Assembly (NCBI RefSeq): GCF_030161395.1 | Contig: NZ_BSST01000001.1 | Span: 2,666,001-2,730,000 of the forward strand | DNA: 64,000 nucleotides | Reading direction: 5' to 3' | DNA from: Thalassotalea insulae | GTDB lineage: Bacteria > Pseudomonadota > Gammaproteobacteria > Enterobacterales > Alteromonadaceae | Shown here: positions 23,502-32,900 of the stretch, piece by piece | How positions within the stretch are numbered: position 1 is the first letter of the stretch | Layout: each line of letters starts with the position of its first letter | Translations under genes and position numbers: made by a program | Notes under the pieces: generated by a model | The model's database searches: none | What the model saw: the letters and a program-made list of their open reading frames with translations, nothing else | What the model was told of the DNA's origin: nothing

Positions 23502-24623
23502 ATGCCAATTTTATTAACTCAAGAATCTTTAACCCAGGCACTTATGCTTGCTGACCTTTCTGATGCGCGTTATGGCCAACATGCGATGCAGTTGATGTTA
23601 AAAGATATTCACAGCGCATTAGCACAGCAATGGCAATGCCGACGACAACTGGTGCGTACCAGTCCTGTTGTTCCACTGGAGAATAACTATGATCGACTCG
23701 GTTATCCGTCTGATGGTGCGGCGCGTGATGCCCGTTATACCCGCTATGTTTCTGAGCGATTAATTCTACGTACTCAAACCTCTTGCGCCATTCCTGATTT
23801 ACTAGCAGGGCTAAGTATTGATCCACCGAAGGATTTGCTATTGGTATTGCCAGGTCTGGTTTATCGAAGAGACAGCATCGACCGCCTGCATTGTGGTGAA
23901 CCTCATCAGCTGGATTTATGGCGGATTGTTGATAAGCACTCTGGTCTGAAGATGGATTATCAGCAGTTGGAGCAAATGATAGCGACTGTGATGCAAGCCG
24001 CCGTGCCAGAGATGCCATGGCGCATTATAGCGTCACCGCACCCTTATACAGAACAGGGAGTGCAAATTGATGTCTTGTGGCAAGATGAATGGGTGGAAGT
24101 AGGCGAGTGTGGTTTAGCAGCAAGACACATTCTTGATCAGGCTAATTTAACTGAGCATACCGGACTTGCGATGGGCTTGGGACTGGACCGCTTATTAATG
24201 CTGAGAAAAAATATCCCTGACATCCGCTTATTGCGTAATCAGGATGTCAGGGTGAAAGCACAAATGCAGGATCTTAGTCCTTATCAGCCGGTTTCCTTAA
24301 TGCCGGCGATTCGTCGAGATCTGTCGCTATCAGTTGAGCAATCATTAAATGAAGAACAAATCGGTGATATTTTACGGCAGCAGTTACCTGATGTTGCTTC
24401 GATTGAATCACTGACGGTGAAGGCGGAAACTCCATATGAAGATCTTCCGGCAGCAGCACATAAGCGTATGGGGATGCTACCCGGACAAAAAAATGTGCTC
24501 CTCGAGTTAGTGATACGCCATATCGATAAAACGTTAACTGATGAGCAAGCGAATGACATCCGCAACAAGGTGTACAAATTACTGCACCAGGGAGATGTTA
24601 TGGAGTTGGCCGTTAATAGCTGA
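23502..24623 (+). CDS. Single-chain PheRS-like ligase (PheS core + FDX-ACB domain), paralogue
   Basis: A 373-aa class II synthetase-like protein. Motif 2 is LPGLVYRRDSIDRLH (116-130) with HQLD at 135-138, where PheS has HQ-x-E. Motif 3 is GLGLDR (225-230) followed by IPDIRLLRNQD. Residues 262-373 are an FDX-ACB (ferredoxin-fold anticodon-binding) domain with MPAIRRDLSLSVE, normally found on PheT. The order resembles mitochondrial PheRS and lacks the N-terminal coiled coil and the PheT editing domain. It is too short to be the housekeeping PheST pair, which should lie elsewhere. I recall that annotation pipelines call such proteins PheS-related ligases of unknown function. AAAGGAGAA gives a strong ribosome site. 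Amino acid and acceptor are unknown. Confidence 0.8.
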   Translation: MPILLTQESLTQALMLADLSDARYGQHAMQLMLKDIHSALAQQWQCRRQLVRTSPVVPLENNYDRLGYPSDGAARDARYTRYVSERLILRTQTSCAIPDLLAGLSIDPPKDLLLVLPGLVYRRDSIDRLHCGEPHQLDLWRIVDKHSGLKMDYQQLEQMIATVMQAAVPEMPWRIIASPHPYTEQGVQIDVLWQDEWVEVGECGLAARHILDQANLTEHTGLAMGLGLDRLLMLRKNIPDIRLLRNQDVRVKAQMQDLSPYQPVSLMPAIRRDLSLSVEQSLNEEQIGDILRQQLPDVASIESLTVKAETPYEDLPAAAHKRMGMLPGQKNVLLELVIRHIDKTLTDEQANDIRNKVYKLLHQGDVMELAVNS

Positions 24624-24694
24624 AATTGATTGTAGTTTTTACTGTGCCAGTATCGTAGCAAGCTGGTGCAATAAATAATAAGTGACTAAAAGGT

Positions 24695-24735
24695 AAAGGT
24701 TTCAGCTAATGTAATTACTTGAAACCTTTATTTAT
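24695..24735 (+). terminator. Probable terminator after the PheRS-like gene
   Basis: A 10-bp perfect stem AAAGGTTTCA / TGAAACCTTT with a 15-nt loop, followed by the T-rich ATTTATTTTG. Confidence 0.6.
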
Positions 24736-24827
24736 TTTGTTGAAACTTATTCATTAGCATTGTAGCTTATTGCTTCTGTTAATCAGGGTAATAATCAACG
24801 TTTCAGTCGTTATAAGGTGAAAGCCAA

Positions 24828-25946
24828 ATGTTCATGCGGGCCAATATTTTTATTATTTGTTTTTTAGCTGCTATTGCTTCAATGGCAACTTGTGTTGCTA
24901 GACATATTAAGCAGGCAGAAATCGTCAGTGTTCAGCTGGATAAGGTCAGAGTTAGTGTCGACCCGAGGATTGAATTACTGTCTGCCATTCAGGTGCTTAG
25001 TGATGAGTATGGCAGCAGCCCGCTAGTGACCCGCTTTGCTCACGATTATAAGCAGCATATGCTGGAGTATTTTTTACCGTTTAAGCACCATGCTGCGGTG
25101 CAGCAATTTGATCGTCTGGTTAACAAAGGTTTTACCTTTGCTCGTCCGGTTACTGCGATGTTATTGCTAGATTATATGTTTAATGTCGATGAAAATTTGC
25201 AATTTAGTCCCGACATTCTCACTGATCAATATAGCGAAACCGAGGTTAAGCAATTTTTAGTGTTGGTAAAACAATTTGCCCAAGAGGCACAATTTGCTGA
25301 GTTCTATCAAAGTGAGCAAGGGCTATACCGGGAGTTAGTTAATCAAAGTGCCTCACAAATAAAAGGTAACAGTCAAATTGCTGATCTCGAAGTGTTTTAT
25401 GGCACCGATAAGCGCTCCTATAATATTGTGCTCGCCCCTAATTTTCATGATGGCGGTTTTGGCCCGAGCATTTTTACCAGAGATGGAGGAGAGCATGTTT
25501 ACTCTGTAAATGGACCTACTGCAATGACAAAACAGCGTCCTGATTTTGGTAGTTCAGCTCGTACGCTGGAGTTGGTGAATCATGAATTTAGTCATTCTTT
25601 TTTGCGGACAGTTTTTAACGAATATAAGGCACGGATCAATAGCAGTGCTACATTGTTAGCCCCCATCCAACAAGCGATGAAAAAGCAAGGTTATGGCAAC
25701 TGGTTCTCGGTGTTAAATGAGCATGTGGTGCGTGGCGTTACTACCTATATCGCGTATCAGCAAGGTAAAGAGCAGGGAGATAAAGCGCTGCAGTATGAAA
25801 AATCGCGCAGTTATATTTATATCGAACAGGTTTTACACAGTTTAAATAACTATCAGCAACAACGTGCTAAGTATTCAACATTTAATGAATATTTTGCTAC
25901 GCTATTAGCCGAAATAGAGATACTTGCCAATAATACCAGTACTTAG
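24828..25946 (+). CDS. DUF4932-type putative zinc metallopeptidase, secreted
   Basis: A 372-aa protein with an N-terminal hydrophobic segment (about 5-22, possible signal peptide or anchor). A predicted gluzincin site is present: NHEFSHSF gives HEFSH (HExxH), and a following NEHVVRG block could supply the third ligand Glu. The upstream block GTDKRSYNIVLAPNFHDGGFG resembles DUF4932 proteins, which are predicted peptidases of unknown target. The ribosome site AAGGTG is 8 bases before the ATG. It is followed at 8 bp by the GFA gene, so probably co-transcribed. Substrate unknown. Confidence 0.75.
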   Translation: MFMRANIFIICFLAAIASMATCVARHIKQAEIVSVQLDKVRVSVDPRIELLSAIQVLSDEYGSSPLVTRFAHDYKQHMLEYFLPFKHHAAVQQFDRLVNKGFTFARPVTAMLLLDYMFNVDENLQFSPDILTDQYSETEVKQFLVLVKQFAQEAQFAEFYQSEQGLYRELVNQSASQIKGNSQIADLEVFYGTDKRSYNIVLAPNFHDGGFGPSIFTRDGGEHVYSVNGPTAMTKQRPDFGSSARTLELVNHEFSHSFLRTVFNEYKARINSSATLLAPIQQAMKKQGYGNWFSVLNEHVVRGVTTYIAYQQGKEQGDKALQYEKSRSYIYIEQVLHSLNNYQQQRAKYSTFNEYFATLLAEIEILANNTST

Positions 25947-25954
25947 GGAAGCAA

Positions 25955-26371
25955 ATGTCAGAGATTAATTATCCTATTCATGGCAGCTGCCAATGTGGCA
26001 ATGTCAGGTATCAATTATTAGCACCACCGTCGTTGGTGGTGGCTTGTCACTGCCGCGAATGTCAAAAATTATCTACCAGTGCTTTTAGTATTACCGCTAT
26101 GGTCAAAGCTGATACGGTCAAGTTTGAAGGGGAAATGCAGGATTGGAGGCGCTCTGCCGATAGTGGCAATACCAGCGCTGCTAAGTTTTGTCCGACTTGT
26201 GGTAACCGGATTTATCACGTTAATCCTGAGCAACCGGATGATATAAAATTAAAGCCAAGTAACTTATCAGATACCCGAGTCATTCAGCCAATGGCTCATG
26301 TTTGGGTCAGTGAAAAACAGGACTGGTATCAAATTCCTGAAGGAATGAAAACCTTTGATAAGCAGCCTTAA
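25955..26371 (+). CDS. GFA family zinc protein (CENP-V/GFA)
   Basis: A 138-aa GFA/CENP-V fold protein. Zinc-binding cysteines are in GSCQCGNVRY (13-15 region), ACHCRECQKLS and FCPTCGNRIYH. The name comes from glutathione-dependent formaldehyde-activating enzyme, but most members have no proven reaction. AGGGA lies 6 bases before the ATG. It lies 8 bp after the DUF4932 gene and 49 bp before the DUF1801 gene. Confidence 0.9.
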   Translation: MSEINYPIHGSCQCGNVRYQLLAPPSLVVACHCRECQKLSTSAFSITAMVKADTVKFEGEMQDWRRSADSGNTSAAKFCPTCGNRIYHVNPEQPDDIKLKPSNLSDTRVIQPMAHVWVSEKQDWYQIPEGMKTFDKQP

Positions 26372-26420
26372 CAAGGTATTTTTATTGTCAATTAATTGAA
26401 AATATAAGGAGATAAAGTCA

Positions 26421-26834
26421 ATGAATAGTACAGAGGTATTAACGGCAAACGGCAGTGAGCAAGTAGATTATAAAATAGCCGAAGTTGGCGGTTGGCGCGC
26501 TGAGCTGTTAACGCAAATACGTACAGCGATTAAAGCTGTCGCACCTGAAGTGGAAGAGGATTGTAAATGGCGTAAGCCAAGTAATCCAAGCGGCGTTCCC
26601 GTGTGGTCGTATGGCGGTATTATTTGCACTGGCGAATCTTATAAAGACAAGGTTAAATTAACCTTTAATCAAGGAGCAAAGCTGAGCGATCCGGAAAAAC
26701 TCTTTAATGCCAGCCTTGGCGGCAACCAGCGACGGGCAGTCGATATCTATCAAAGCGATGAATTTAACACTGAAGCATTTAAGGCGTTAGTGTATGAGGC
26801 AATAGCTTTTAATGTCGCGAAAACAAAAACCTGA
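26421..26834 (+). CDS. DUF1801 domain protein (YdhG-like)
   Basis: A 137-aa member of DUF1801: RAELLTQIRTAIKAVAPEVEEDCKWRKPS, then VPVWSYGGIICTGESYKDKVKLTF and the NASLGGNQRRAVDIY end. The family has a small alpha-beta fold with unknown function. AAGGAG at 8 bases before the ATG. The 3' end overlaps the next gene by 23 bp. Confidence 0.88.
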   Translation: MNSTEVLTANGSEQVDYKIAEVGGWRAELLTQIRTAIKAVAPEVEEDCKWRKPSNPSGVPVWSYGGIICTGESYKDKVKLTFNQGAKLSDPEKLFNASLGGNQRRAVDIYQSDEFNTEAFKALVYEAIAFNVAKTKT

Positions 26835-27387
26835 TATCCCCATGACCCAACTTTCAGCAAGTGTTCAGGAAAAAATAAAGCTTGAGCATCAGGCAGCGAA
26901 AATATTCATGCGGCTTTATGAAAAGTTAACTGGCGAAAAAATTCGTCATATCTGGCATAACAAACCGATTAAGCCCGACGTATCTTGTCGTTTAAATGGT
27001 GAATGCCTCGATTTGGAAATTGCCCATCTGTACGCATCACAGCAGGAAGCGATGAAAATACTGGGGCGGGAGCTGTCGGTTCGTACACGTCAAGCATTGC
27101 TGGAGTTACAGCAGCAAAGCAATATTGCTCAGCGCTTGATCGAAGCACTACAACGAATACTCTTATCAAAGGCTGAAAAACGTTACCGTAGTCAACAAGT
27201 CTGGCTGGTGATCCGCAATGCGCATCCAGAATGGACGGCACATTTTATTTTAGAACAGTTAGCCAAAGTGCAGGTGCCAAGCTCACACCCGTTTGAGCAA
27301 ATTTGGTTGGTTTGCGATTTTAATGGGCATCATGGCTTAATTCAGCTGGCGCCAAAAATCAAAGTTGTGAACAATAAAAAGGCCTAG
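26812..27387 (+). CDS. Protein of unknown function, possibly nuclease-fold
   Basis: A 191-aa soluble protein, not assigned to a family. It has a basic helical N-terminus (IKLEHQAAKIFMRLYEKLTG), the block KPDVSCRLNGECLDLEIAHLYA (about 53-74), a long helix (75-120) and a beta-rich C-terminus (QQVWLVIRNAHPEW, QIWLVCDFNG). The PD-x(12)-E-x-E arrangement followed by alternating helices and strands recalls PD-(D/E)XK endonuclease folds, but the lysine is missing and this is only a suggestion. It overlaps the DUF1801 gene by 23 bp. GAGG lies about 12 bases before the ATG; an internal ATG at 26842 has no ribosome site. Confidence 0.6.
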   Translation: MSRKQKPDIPMTQLSASVQEKIKLEHQAAKIFMRLYEKLTGEKIRHIWHNKPIKPDVSCRLNGECLDLEIAHLYASQQEAMKILGRELSVRTRQALLELQQQSNIAQRLIEALQRILLSKAEKRYRSQQVWLVIRNAHPEWTAHFILEQLAKVQVPSSHPFEQIWLVCDFNGHHGLIQLAPKIKVVNNKKA

Positions 27388-27419
27388 AGCGTGTCTTATG
27401 AATGAGTATCATGAAAATT

Positions 27420-27533
27420 GGTTGTTTCAGCGGTAAAACGAATGAAAAGCGCCATTGTTGATTTGCCAACATTCATCGCTTCAGCCGCTTCTCGAATAGT
27501 ATACCCTTGGTCAATCACTAACTGTGCTGGTTC
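27420..27533 (-). pseudogene. IS3-family OrfA fossil
   Basis: Reverse-strand translation of this stretch gives QLVIDQGYTIREAAEAMNVG followed by KSTM, the helix-turn-helix block of IS3-type OrfA transposase subunits. The downstream part (ALFIRFTAETT) no longer matches the expected KWVRQL-type continuation. There is no start codon, no OrfB and no visible terminal repeats, so this is a decayed remnant of an insertion sequence. It lies in the 220-bp gap between two convergent genes. Confidence 0.75.
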
Positions 27534-27560
27534 TGGGGGGGATGGACTCACCTATACGAA

Positions 27561-27585
27561 AAACGGCTTCTTTACGAAGCCGTTT
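27561..27585. terminator. Bidirectional terminator between convergent genes
   Basis: The perfect 10-bp stem AAACGGCTTC / GAAGCCGTTT with a 5-nt loop lies 23 bp before the stop of the PKD lipoprotein gene and serves the leftward transcript best. Confidence 0.8.
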
Positions 27586-27607
27586 GTCATTAGTCGCACT
27601 TAATGTA

Positions 27608-29716
27608 TTAATTACAGATGGTCAGCGTTAGCCTATCTTGCTGAGTATCATCTAGTTGATAGGTGTTAGTAAACGTCGCTAAGCCACTTTCAGCTTCTAC
27701 AACCGTTAAGTGATGTTGAAATTCACTAAGTGACAATTCTGCTGTGGCTGGTAACAACACTTGCACAGGTTCTTCACCTATTGTTAGCTCAGCATACGTA
27801 GCTTTTAAAAAACGTGTATTTTCATAACCTGTACTTAGTTGATGAAATGTAATGGTCGTAGTATCCGGTCCACTATAGCCGTCACACGCATTAAGTGAAA
27901 TATCTTTGCGCTGCATCACGGGTAATTTGATATCACCAGCATCTAAAGGTGTTTCCGCATAATCCCCTAAACGCGTCCAACCCAAAATTTTTCCATCAAT
28001 GTTAAAGGTCAAGTAAGAGAGGCTTGCGCCTAGATTTCTACTAGAAAAAGTAAGTGAAAAATCACCATTTTCATCAGTAGAACTACGTCTTTGTAGGATA
28101 CCCCCGACTTGAGCATTAACAATTGGTTTGCCTCCCCCATCTACTAACCTACCCGATATCTCACGTGTGTAAGTGGGGGACTCTTGTCTTTCGACAACCA
28201 TTGAAACTGGTACAGAGTCCTGTATACCGTCGTTAACGATAAGTTGTACTGTGTATGTGCCTAGCTTAGTTGGGAAAAAAGTTGCTTGGTCATTAACATG
28301 GCTTATCTCGCCATCGTACTCTTCTGGAGTTGTGTTGAATTGCCAATTGTAAGTCAGATTTTGCTGCTCAGGATCATAACTTTCTGTGCCATAGATAGTG
28401 ACAACGTCAGCATCATTTACCACAATACTCTCTGGTAAAATGGCGACAGGTTTTTGATTTTCGGTAACTTCTATCGTCACAGAATCAATGGCAGAGTATG
28501 CTAGCCCGTCGTACACACGAAGTTGCCAAGTGTAAAGTCCCACCACATCTGGATCGAAGGTAAAATTAACATTATCTTCAGATATAGAATGTCGTACCCC
28601 TTCATAATCACTGTTCTCAGGAAGTGTTAGCAACGACCATTCGTATACAAGCGGTTGACCTTCAGGATCATTACTCGCACTTGCATCTAATGTTATAGGT
28701 AAATTAAGCGCACTAACAAAATCAACACCAGCATTCGCTACAGGCGCGATATTGTCATCTGTTACTTTAATCACAACACTTTTTTCGTTTTGCGTTTCTT
28801 GATCAGAAACGACAAGTTTCACCTTGTATTCACCAACAACATCGGCGTTAAATTGAGCAAATTTTTCGTCTGAAATTACAACTTCAGCCATACTTGTTTC
28901 AGGCTTTTCGTCCATTTGCCACTGATAAGAGAGTACATCGTTATCAGCGTCATAACTATTTAACGCATCAAGCATAATGACTTCGTTGAGCGAAAATTCA
29001 CGTTGTTCTGTTCGAATAGCAGCCACAGGCTCACTATTGGTTGAAAGTGTTGTCACTGAAAGATCAAATTCACTTATTGCTGAAAGCTGGTTTACTGAGT
29101 TGGTTACCTCCATCACTACTTGATAATCGCCCGGTTGATCTGCGATAAAATAAGACTTAACCTGCGTTGTATCTTGCATGGTAGCGTTACTGCCATCAGG
29201 CTTAGACTCTAAACGCCATTCAAAATTAATCTGTTCACCGGGCGCTCCACGACTTTGTTCACCATTAAACCAATGTACAGCGCCAACCTTAGCTTTACTT
29301 TTTGCATCAATTTTCGCTAGTGGATAGTCATTTTCTGAAGGTGTTACTGTAAATTGACTGGTGATTTTACTGGCAGCTGACTTGTCATCTTGTACCGATA
29401 GTTCAATAGTATAGTTACCAAAATTTTGTGGCGTATATTCGATAACCTGACTTTGATCATCATCTAGGGTTAACGTTTGACCATTGGCGTCAATTAAACG
29501 CCATTGATAAGTTATTTTATCACCATTTGGGTCGTTGCTTTTTTCAGCACTAAACGTAATGGTTTCATTTTCAGCGACTTGGTTCTTTTCCAATGTGATA
29601 TGGGCAATAGGTGCTGAATTAGTAGGTTCGCTAACTTTGTCTTTACTGCTGCTGCCACAGCCAACAACTAATAGACATAAAGATAAATAGCTAAGCTTGC
29701 TGATACTGTTGATCAT
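27608..29716 (-). CDS. Surface lipoprotein with PKD/REJ-like repeats and a carboxypeptidase-regulatory-like domain
   Basis: A 702-aa lipoprotein with lipobox LVVGC (Cys20) followed by GSSSKD, so lipid-anchored outside the cytosol. Five Ig-like PKD/REJ-type units of about 95 residues follow (about 32-125, 130-225, 228-320, 325-420, 425-512), each with a version of S-x-D-x(0-2)-G/N-D-x-L-x-Y-x-W. A carboxypeptidase-regulatory-like sandwich follows (about 520-600, SGRLVDGGGKPIVNAQV ... DENGDFSLTF) and a C-terminal region of unknown type. No catalytic domain is seen, so it probably binds a polymer or a partner. It lies after the hybrid two-component gene, and three 21-bp-spaced repeats stand upstream. 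AAGGA lies 7 bases before the ATG. Confidence 0.8.
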   Translation of the reverse strand: MINSISKLSYLSLCLLVVGCGSSSKDKVSEPTNSAPIAHITLEKNQVAENETITFSAEKSNDPNGDKITYQWRLIDANGQTLTLDDDQSQVIEYTPQNFGNYTIELSVQDDKSAASKITSQFTVTPSENDYPLAKIDAKSKAKVGAVHWFNGEQSRGAPGEQINFEWRLESKPDGSNATMQDTTQVKSYFIADQPGDYQVVMEVTNSVNQLSAISEFDLSVTTLSTNSEPVAAIRTEQREFSLNEVIMLDALNSYDADNDVLSYQWQMDEKPETSMAEVVISDEKFAQFNADVVGEYKVKLVVSDQETQNEKSVVIKVTDDNIAPVANAGVDFVSALNLPITLDASASNDPEGQPLVYEWSLLTLPENSDYEGVRHSISEDNVNFTFDPDVVGLYTWQLRVYDGLAYSAIDSVTIEVTENQKPVAILPESIVVNDADVVTIYGTESYDPEQQNLTYNWQFNTTPEEYDGEISHVNDQATFFPTKLGTYTVQLIVNDGIQDSVPVSMVVERQESPTYTREISGRLVDGGGKPIVNAQVGGILQRRSSTDENGDFSLTFSSRNLGASLSYLTFNIDGKILGWTRLGDYAETPLDAGDIKLPVMQRKDISLNACDGYSGPDTTTITFHQLSTGYENTRFLKATYAELTIGEEPVQVLLPATAELSLSEFQHHLTVVEAESGLATFTNTYQLDDTQQDRLTLTICN

Positions 29717-29836
29717 TTATATTCCTTTAAATAGATAAACTTCATTTTTGATAAATTTAAACACTGTCCGTTTTATGCTTACGGAAAAGGAAAGCTATTT
29801 TACTGAAATATAAAGAATAATAAGTATTAAATTTAC

Positions 29837-29885
29837 GACAAATCGTAGAAAGATTGTGACAAATTATTAAATAATGACGACAAAT
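29837..29885. promoter_or_regulatory. Three GACAAAT direct repeats at exact 21-bp spacing (AraC-type operator candidate)
   Basis: GACAAAT occurs at 29837, 29858 and 29879, each start 21 bp from the next, so on the same face of the helix. They lie in the 225-bp gap between the hybrid sensor gene and the lipoprotein gene, 121-169 bp upstream of the lipoprotein start. AraC-family activators typically bind direct repeats about 21 bp apart, and the hybrid protein next door ends in an AraC domain. Confidence 0.6.
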
Positions 29886-29941
29886 GTCACATTTTTACGC
29901 TTATAAGCTAGTGTCATTTGACATCATTTTAGCAACAAAGC

Positions 29942-32900
29942 TCAGTTTGTTTTTCGAAATTCATTGGGGGTTACTTCATACTTGGCTTTGAAGCAGCGGA
30001 CAAAATAACTGCTGGAATTAAACCCTACTTTGTCGGCAATGACGGCGACTTGCTCTCCTTGCATCAACAAATGTTTCGCTTGTGTTAAGCGGTGATCTCG
30101 AAGCGACTCACTAAAAGTAGCACCTAACAGCACTTTTAGTTTCCTTTGTAATTGTCGTTCGCTCATCGTTAATTTGTCGGCAACCATAGACAAATTTAGT
30201 GTTGAATCTGTGTGCAATTGTTGATAAAGCGACTGTAGCTTTTCAATAAACTGGTGGTCTTTTTCAGTAAGGCTTGGGCCAACTTTTTTAGAACCTTCAT
30301 TTGTCGCTTTGCTATTTTTTCCTTTAGAAGCGCTAAATTGTTTATCTAGTTTTTTTCGAATAATTTCTCGTAAGCCTAGTAAACTTTTAATGCGCACGTG
30401 CAATTGTTCTGGGTTGAATGGTTTTGTGATGTAGTCATCCGCGAGATCTGAAAGGCCTTTCAACTTGCTTTCATCATCGCCTTTTGCCGTTAACAAAATA
30501 ATAGGAATATGACATATTGCCATATTTTCTCGGATTTGGCTTAATAGCTCAAAACCGTTCATTTCTGGCATCATGATATCGGAAATAATTAAATCAGGAC
30601 TGTATTTTAGAGCACGCTCTAGCCCCTGTTTTCCATCTTTAGCTTCCACTATGTGATATTCATCAAGAAGAGAGTCTTTCAGAAATTTGCGGATATCAGG
30701 ATTATCATCAACAAGCAATATCAGGAGTTTATCGTTGTTGATGTTGAAATCATCGACATTGTCAGGCTCTAGATATGTCGATGTATAATCACACAAAGAG
30801 GGGGATTGACGGGTTACAGGCACAATAGATTCGTTTTCCCGATGTGACAATGAGGCTTCATGTGGCTGAACTAAAATAGGGAGTTTTAGCATGAACTTAG
30901 TACCTTCACCTAGCGTGCTTTCAACAGTAATGTCCCCATTTACGCTGTTCACCAATTCCTTGACTAAAGCTAAACCAATTCCGGAACCAGGAGTATTTGC
31001 GGTACTATTTTCAACTCGAGTGAAACGTTCGAAAATGTTATCCAATTCTTCGGTAGGTATGCCACAACCATTGTCTTTTATATGGAGTAACAACTGCTGA
31101 TTATGTTGCTTTACTTCTAGTACCACTTTTCCACCAGCATGAGTAAACTTAAATGCATTGCTTAACAAGTTATTGAGTATCGTTTCCAGTACACCCGTTG
31201 GGCCCATCAACCAAGCATTATCTTCAACACAAATACTCACCTGTAATTTAATCGATTTGTCTGTTGCCAATGGCGTAAGCATGCTAACAGTTGAATGACA
31301 AATTGTTTTTACGTGTTGCTGGGTTGCTTTTTCATTATGGTGTTCTTTCAATTTAGCTAGTTGTAATAATTGATCCACCATACCCAATAGTCGATGAGCA
31401 TTTCGCTCAATTAATTCAACGTTGTTTGCAACAATTTCCTGTTTTGCCTGTTTTTTTATTACGTCAGCGGGCCCTAATATCAAGGTCAGTGGTATACGAA
31501 ACTCATGCGATATATTCGCAAAAACACGTTCTTTAGCAGCAGTAAGTGCCAAAGTGTTCACTTTATCTTTTTCTGCAAGCTTTTTACGATAGTAAAGCCA
31601 CGACAAGCTAAAAAGGAATAACATAGCAGCAACTAGGTACAACACATAGGCATATATACTTTGATACCAAGGTGCTAACACTTTTAAACGTATAGAAATA
31701 TCATTTGATAACCATTGCCCTGTTTCATTGGTAGAACGAATGTTTAACCTATAATCGCCAGCAGGTAATAAAGAGAAAATAGCCTCACCTTTGCCTTTGT
31801 CTGTAATAATCCAATCATTGCTTAACCCATCTAACTGGTAGGCATATTGGATTTTTTGCGGTTCGATAGCGCTAGGCTCAGAGAACTTAAAGGATAACAG
31901 CGTCGTTCCTGGAAAAATCGTCACGACTTTCGCACGTTCAATGGACTCGCTTAACCGTGCATGTTTGTTTTCTTCGTTAGGCGATACCCTTTTGCCCATG
32001 GCTTTAAATTCTGTAATTTTTAAGTTACGGCCAACCGACGACGGGATGATTTTTTCAATAGGGACATCTATTAGGCTATTTTTATTAAAAACGTACAACT
32101 CACCTGATGTTGTTAAAAAACTATATGATTCATATAGTTGACCATACTGTAAATGATTTAATTCTGGTGTTTTTAGATGGAGGCTACAAGTGATACAACT
32201 GATTTGTGTTCCAGTTTTATTACTGGCAGCCATTTGATATAAATTGTTTTTACTGGCTACATAGAGCTTATTTTGATACAGATAAAAGCCATGCACTTTG
32301 GTTGTTAATCCCGTATCTATTTTCTTAATCGCACCACTTTTTAAATCAATGCGAATAACACCACTTTCTTCAGTTGAAGCCCAAACACTGTTCTGCCAAC
32401 GTATTATCGCGATAACATCGCCTGTATTTATCGCCAACGGTTCTAGAGTTTTGTTTTGTGTATCAAACCACAATAGATTTTGCTTTTCTGTGGTATAGGC
32501 GCGATCAATTAATAAGCGGTTATCATCAGCATCAACAAAATATGTCGTTTTAAAGCCTGTACTCATGATATTAAAAGCATCTGCTGTTTCGTCATAGATA
32601 AGAATAGCGCCGCCTTCTTGCGACGGGTGCTGCCCCATCAGGGCATAAAGCTGACTCTGTCGATCATAATTTATATACCAAATCATGTTCACGGCGAGCT
32701 CATTTTTTAATGAGCTACTAAATTGGTAGTGTTTTTCTTCCAGATTAACGAGATTTATTTTATAAATACCATCGCCACTGGTAGCAAACCAAACATCATC
32801 ATCGTTTCCGTCCACCACAGACGTAACCACTATTTTTGCTGAGTTTTCTTTGCTCGCAAACGTTTTAATGAGGGAAAACTGTTTCCCTTGCTTGAGGAAT

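Noticed and set aside
23542..24018. 158-codon reverse open frame inside the PheRS-like gene
   Set aside because: It is antisense to a gene with clear class II synthetase motifs; composition looks like a shadow.
23502..24623. Housekeeping pheS or pheT
   Set aside because: Length, domain order (PheS core then FDX-ACB) and lack of the coiled-coil and editing domains exclude normal PheS or PheT, so no pheS symbol was given.
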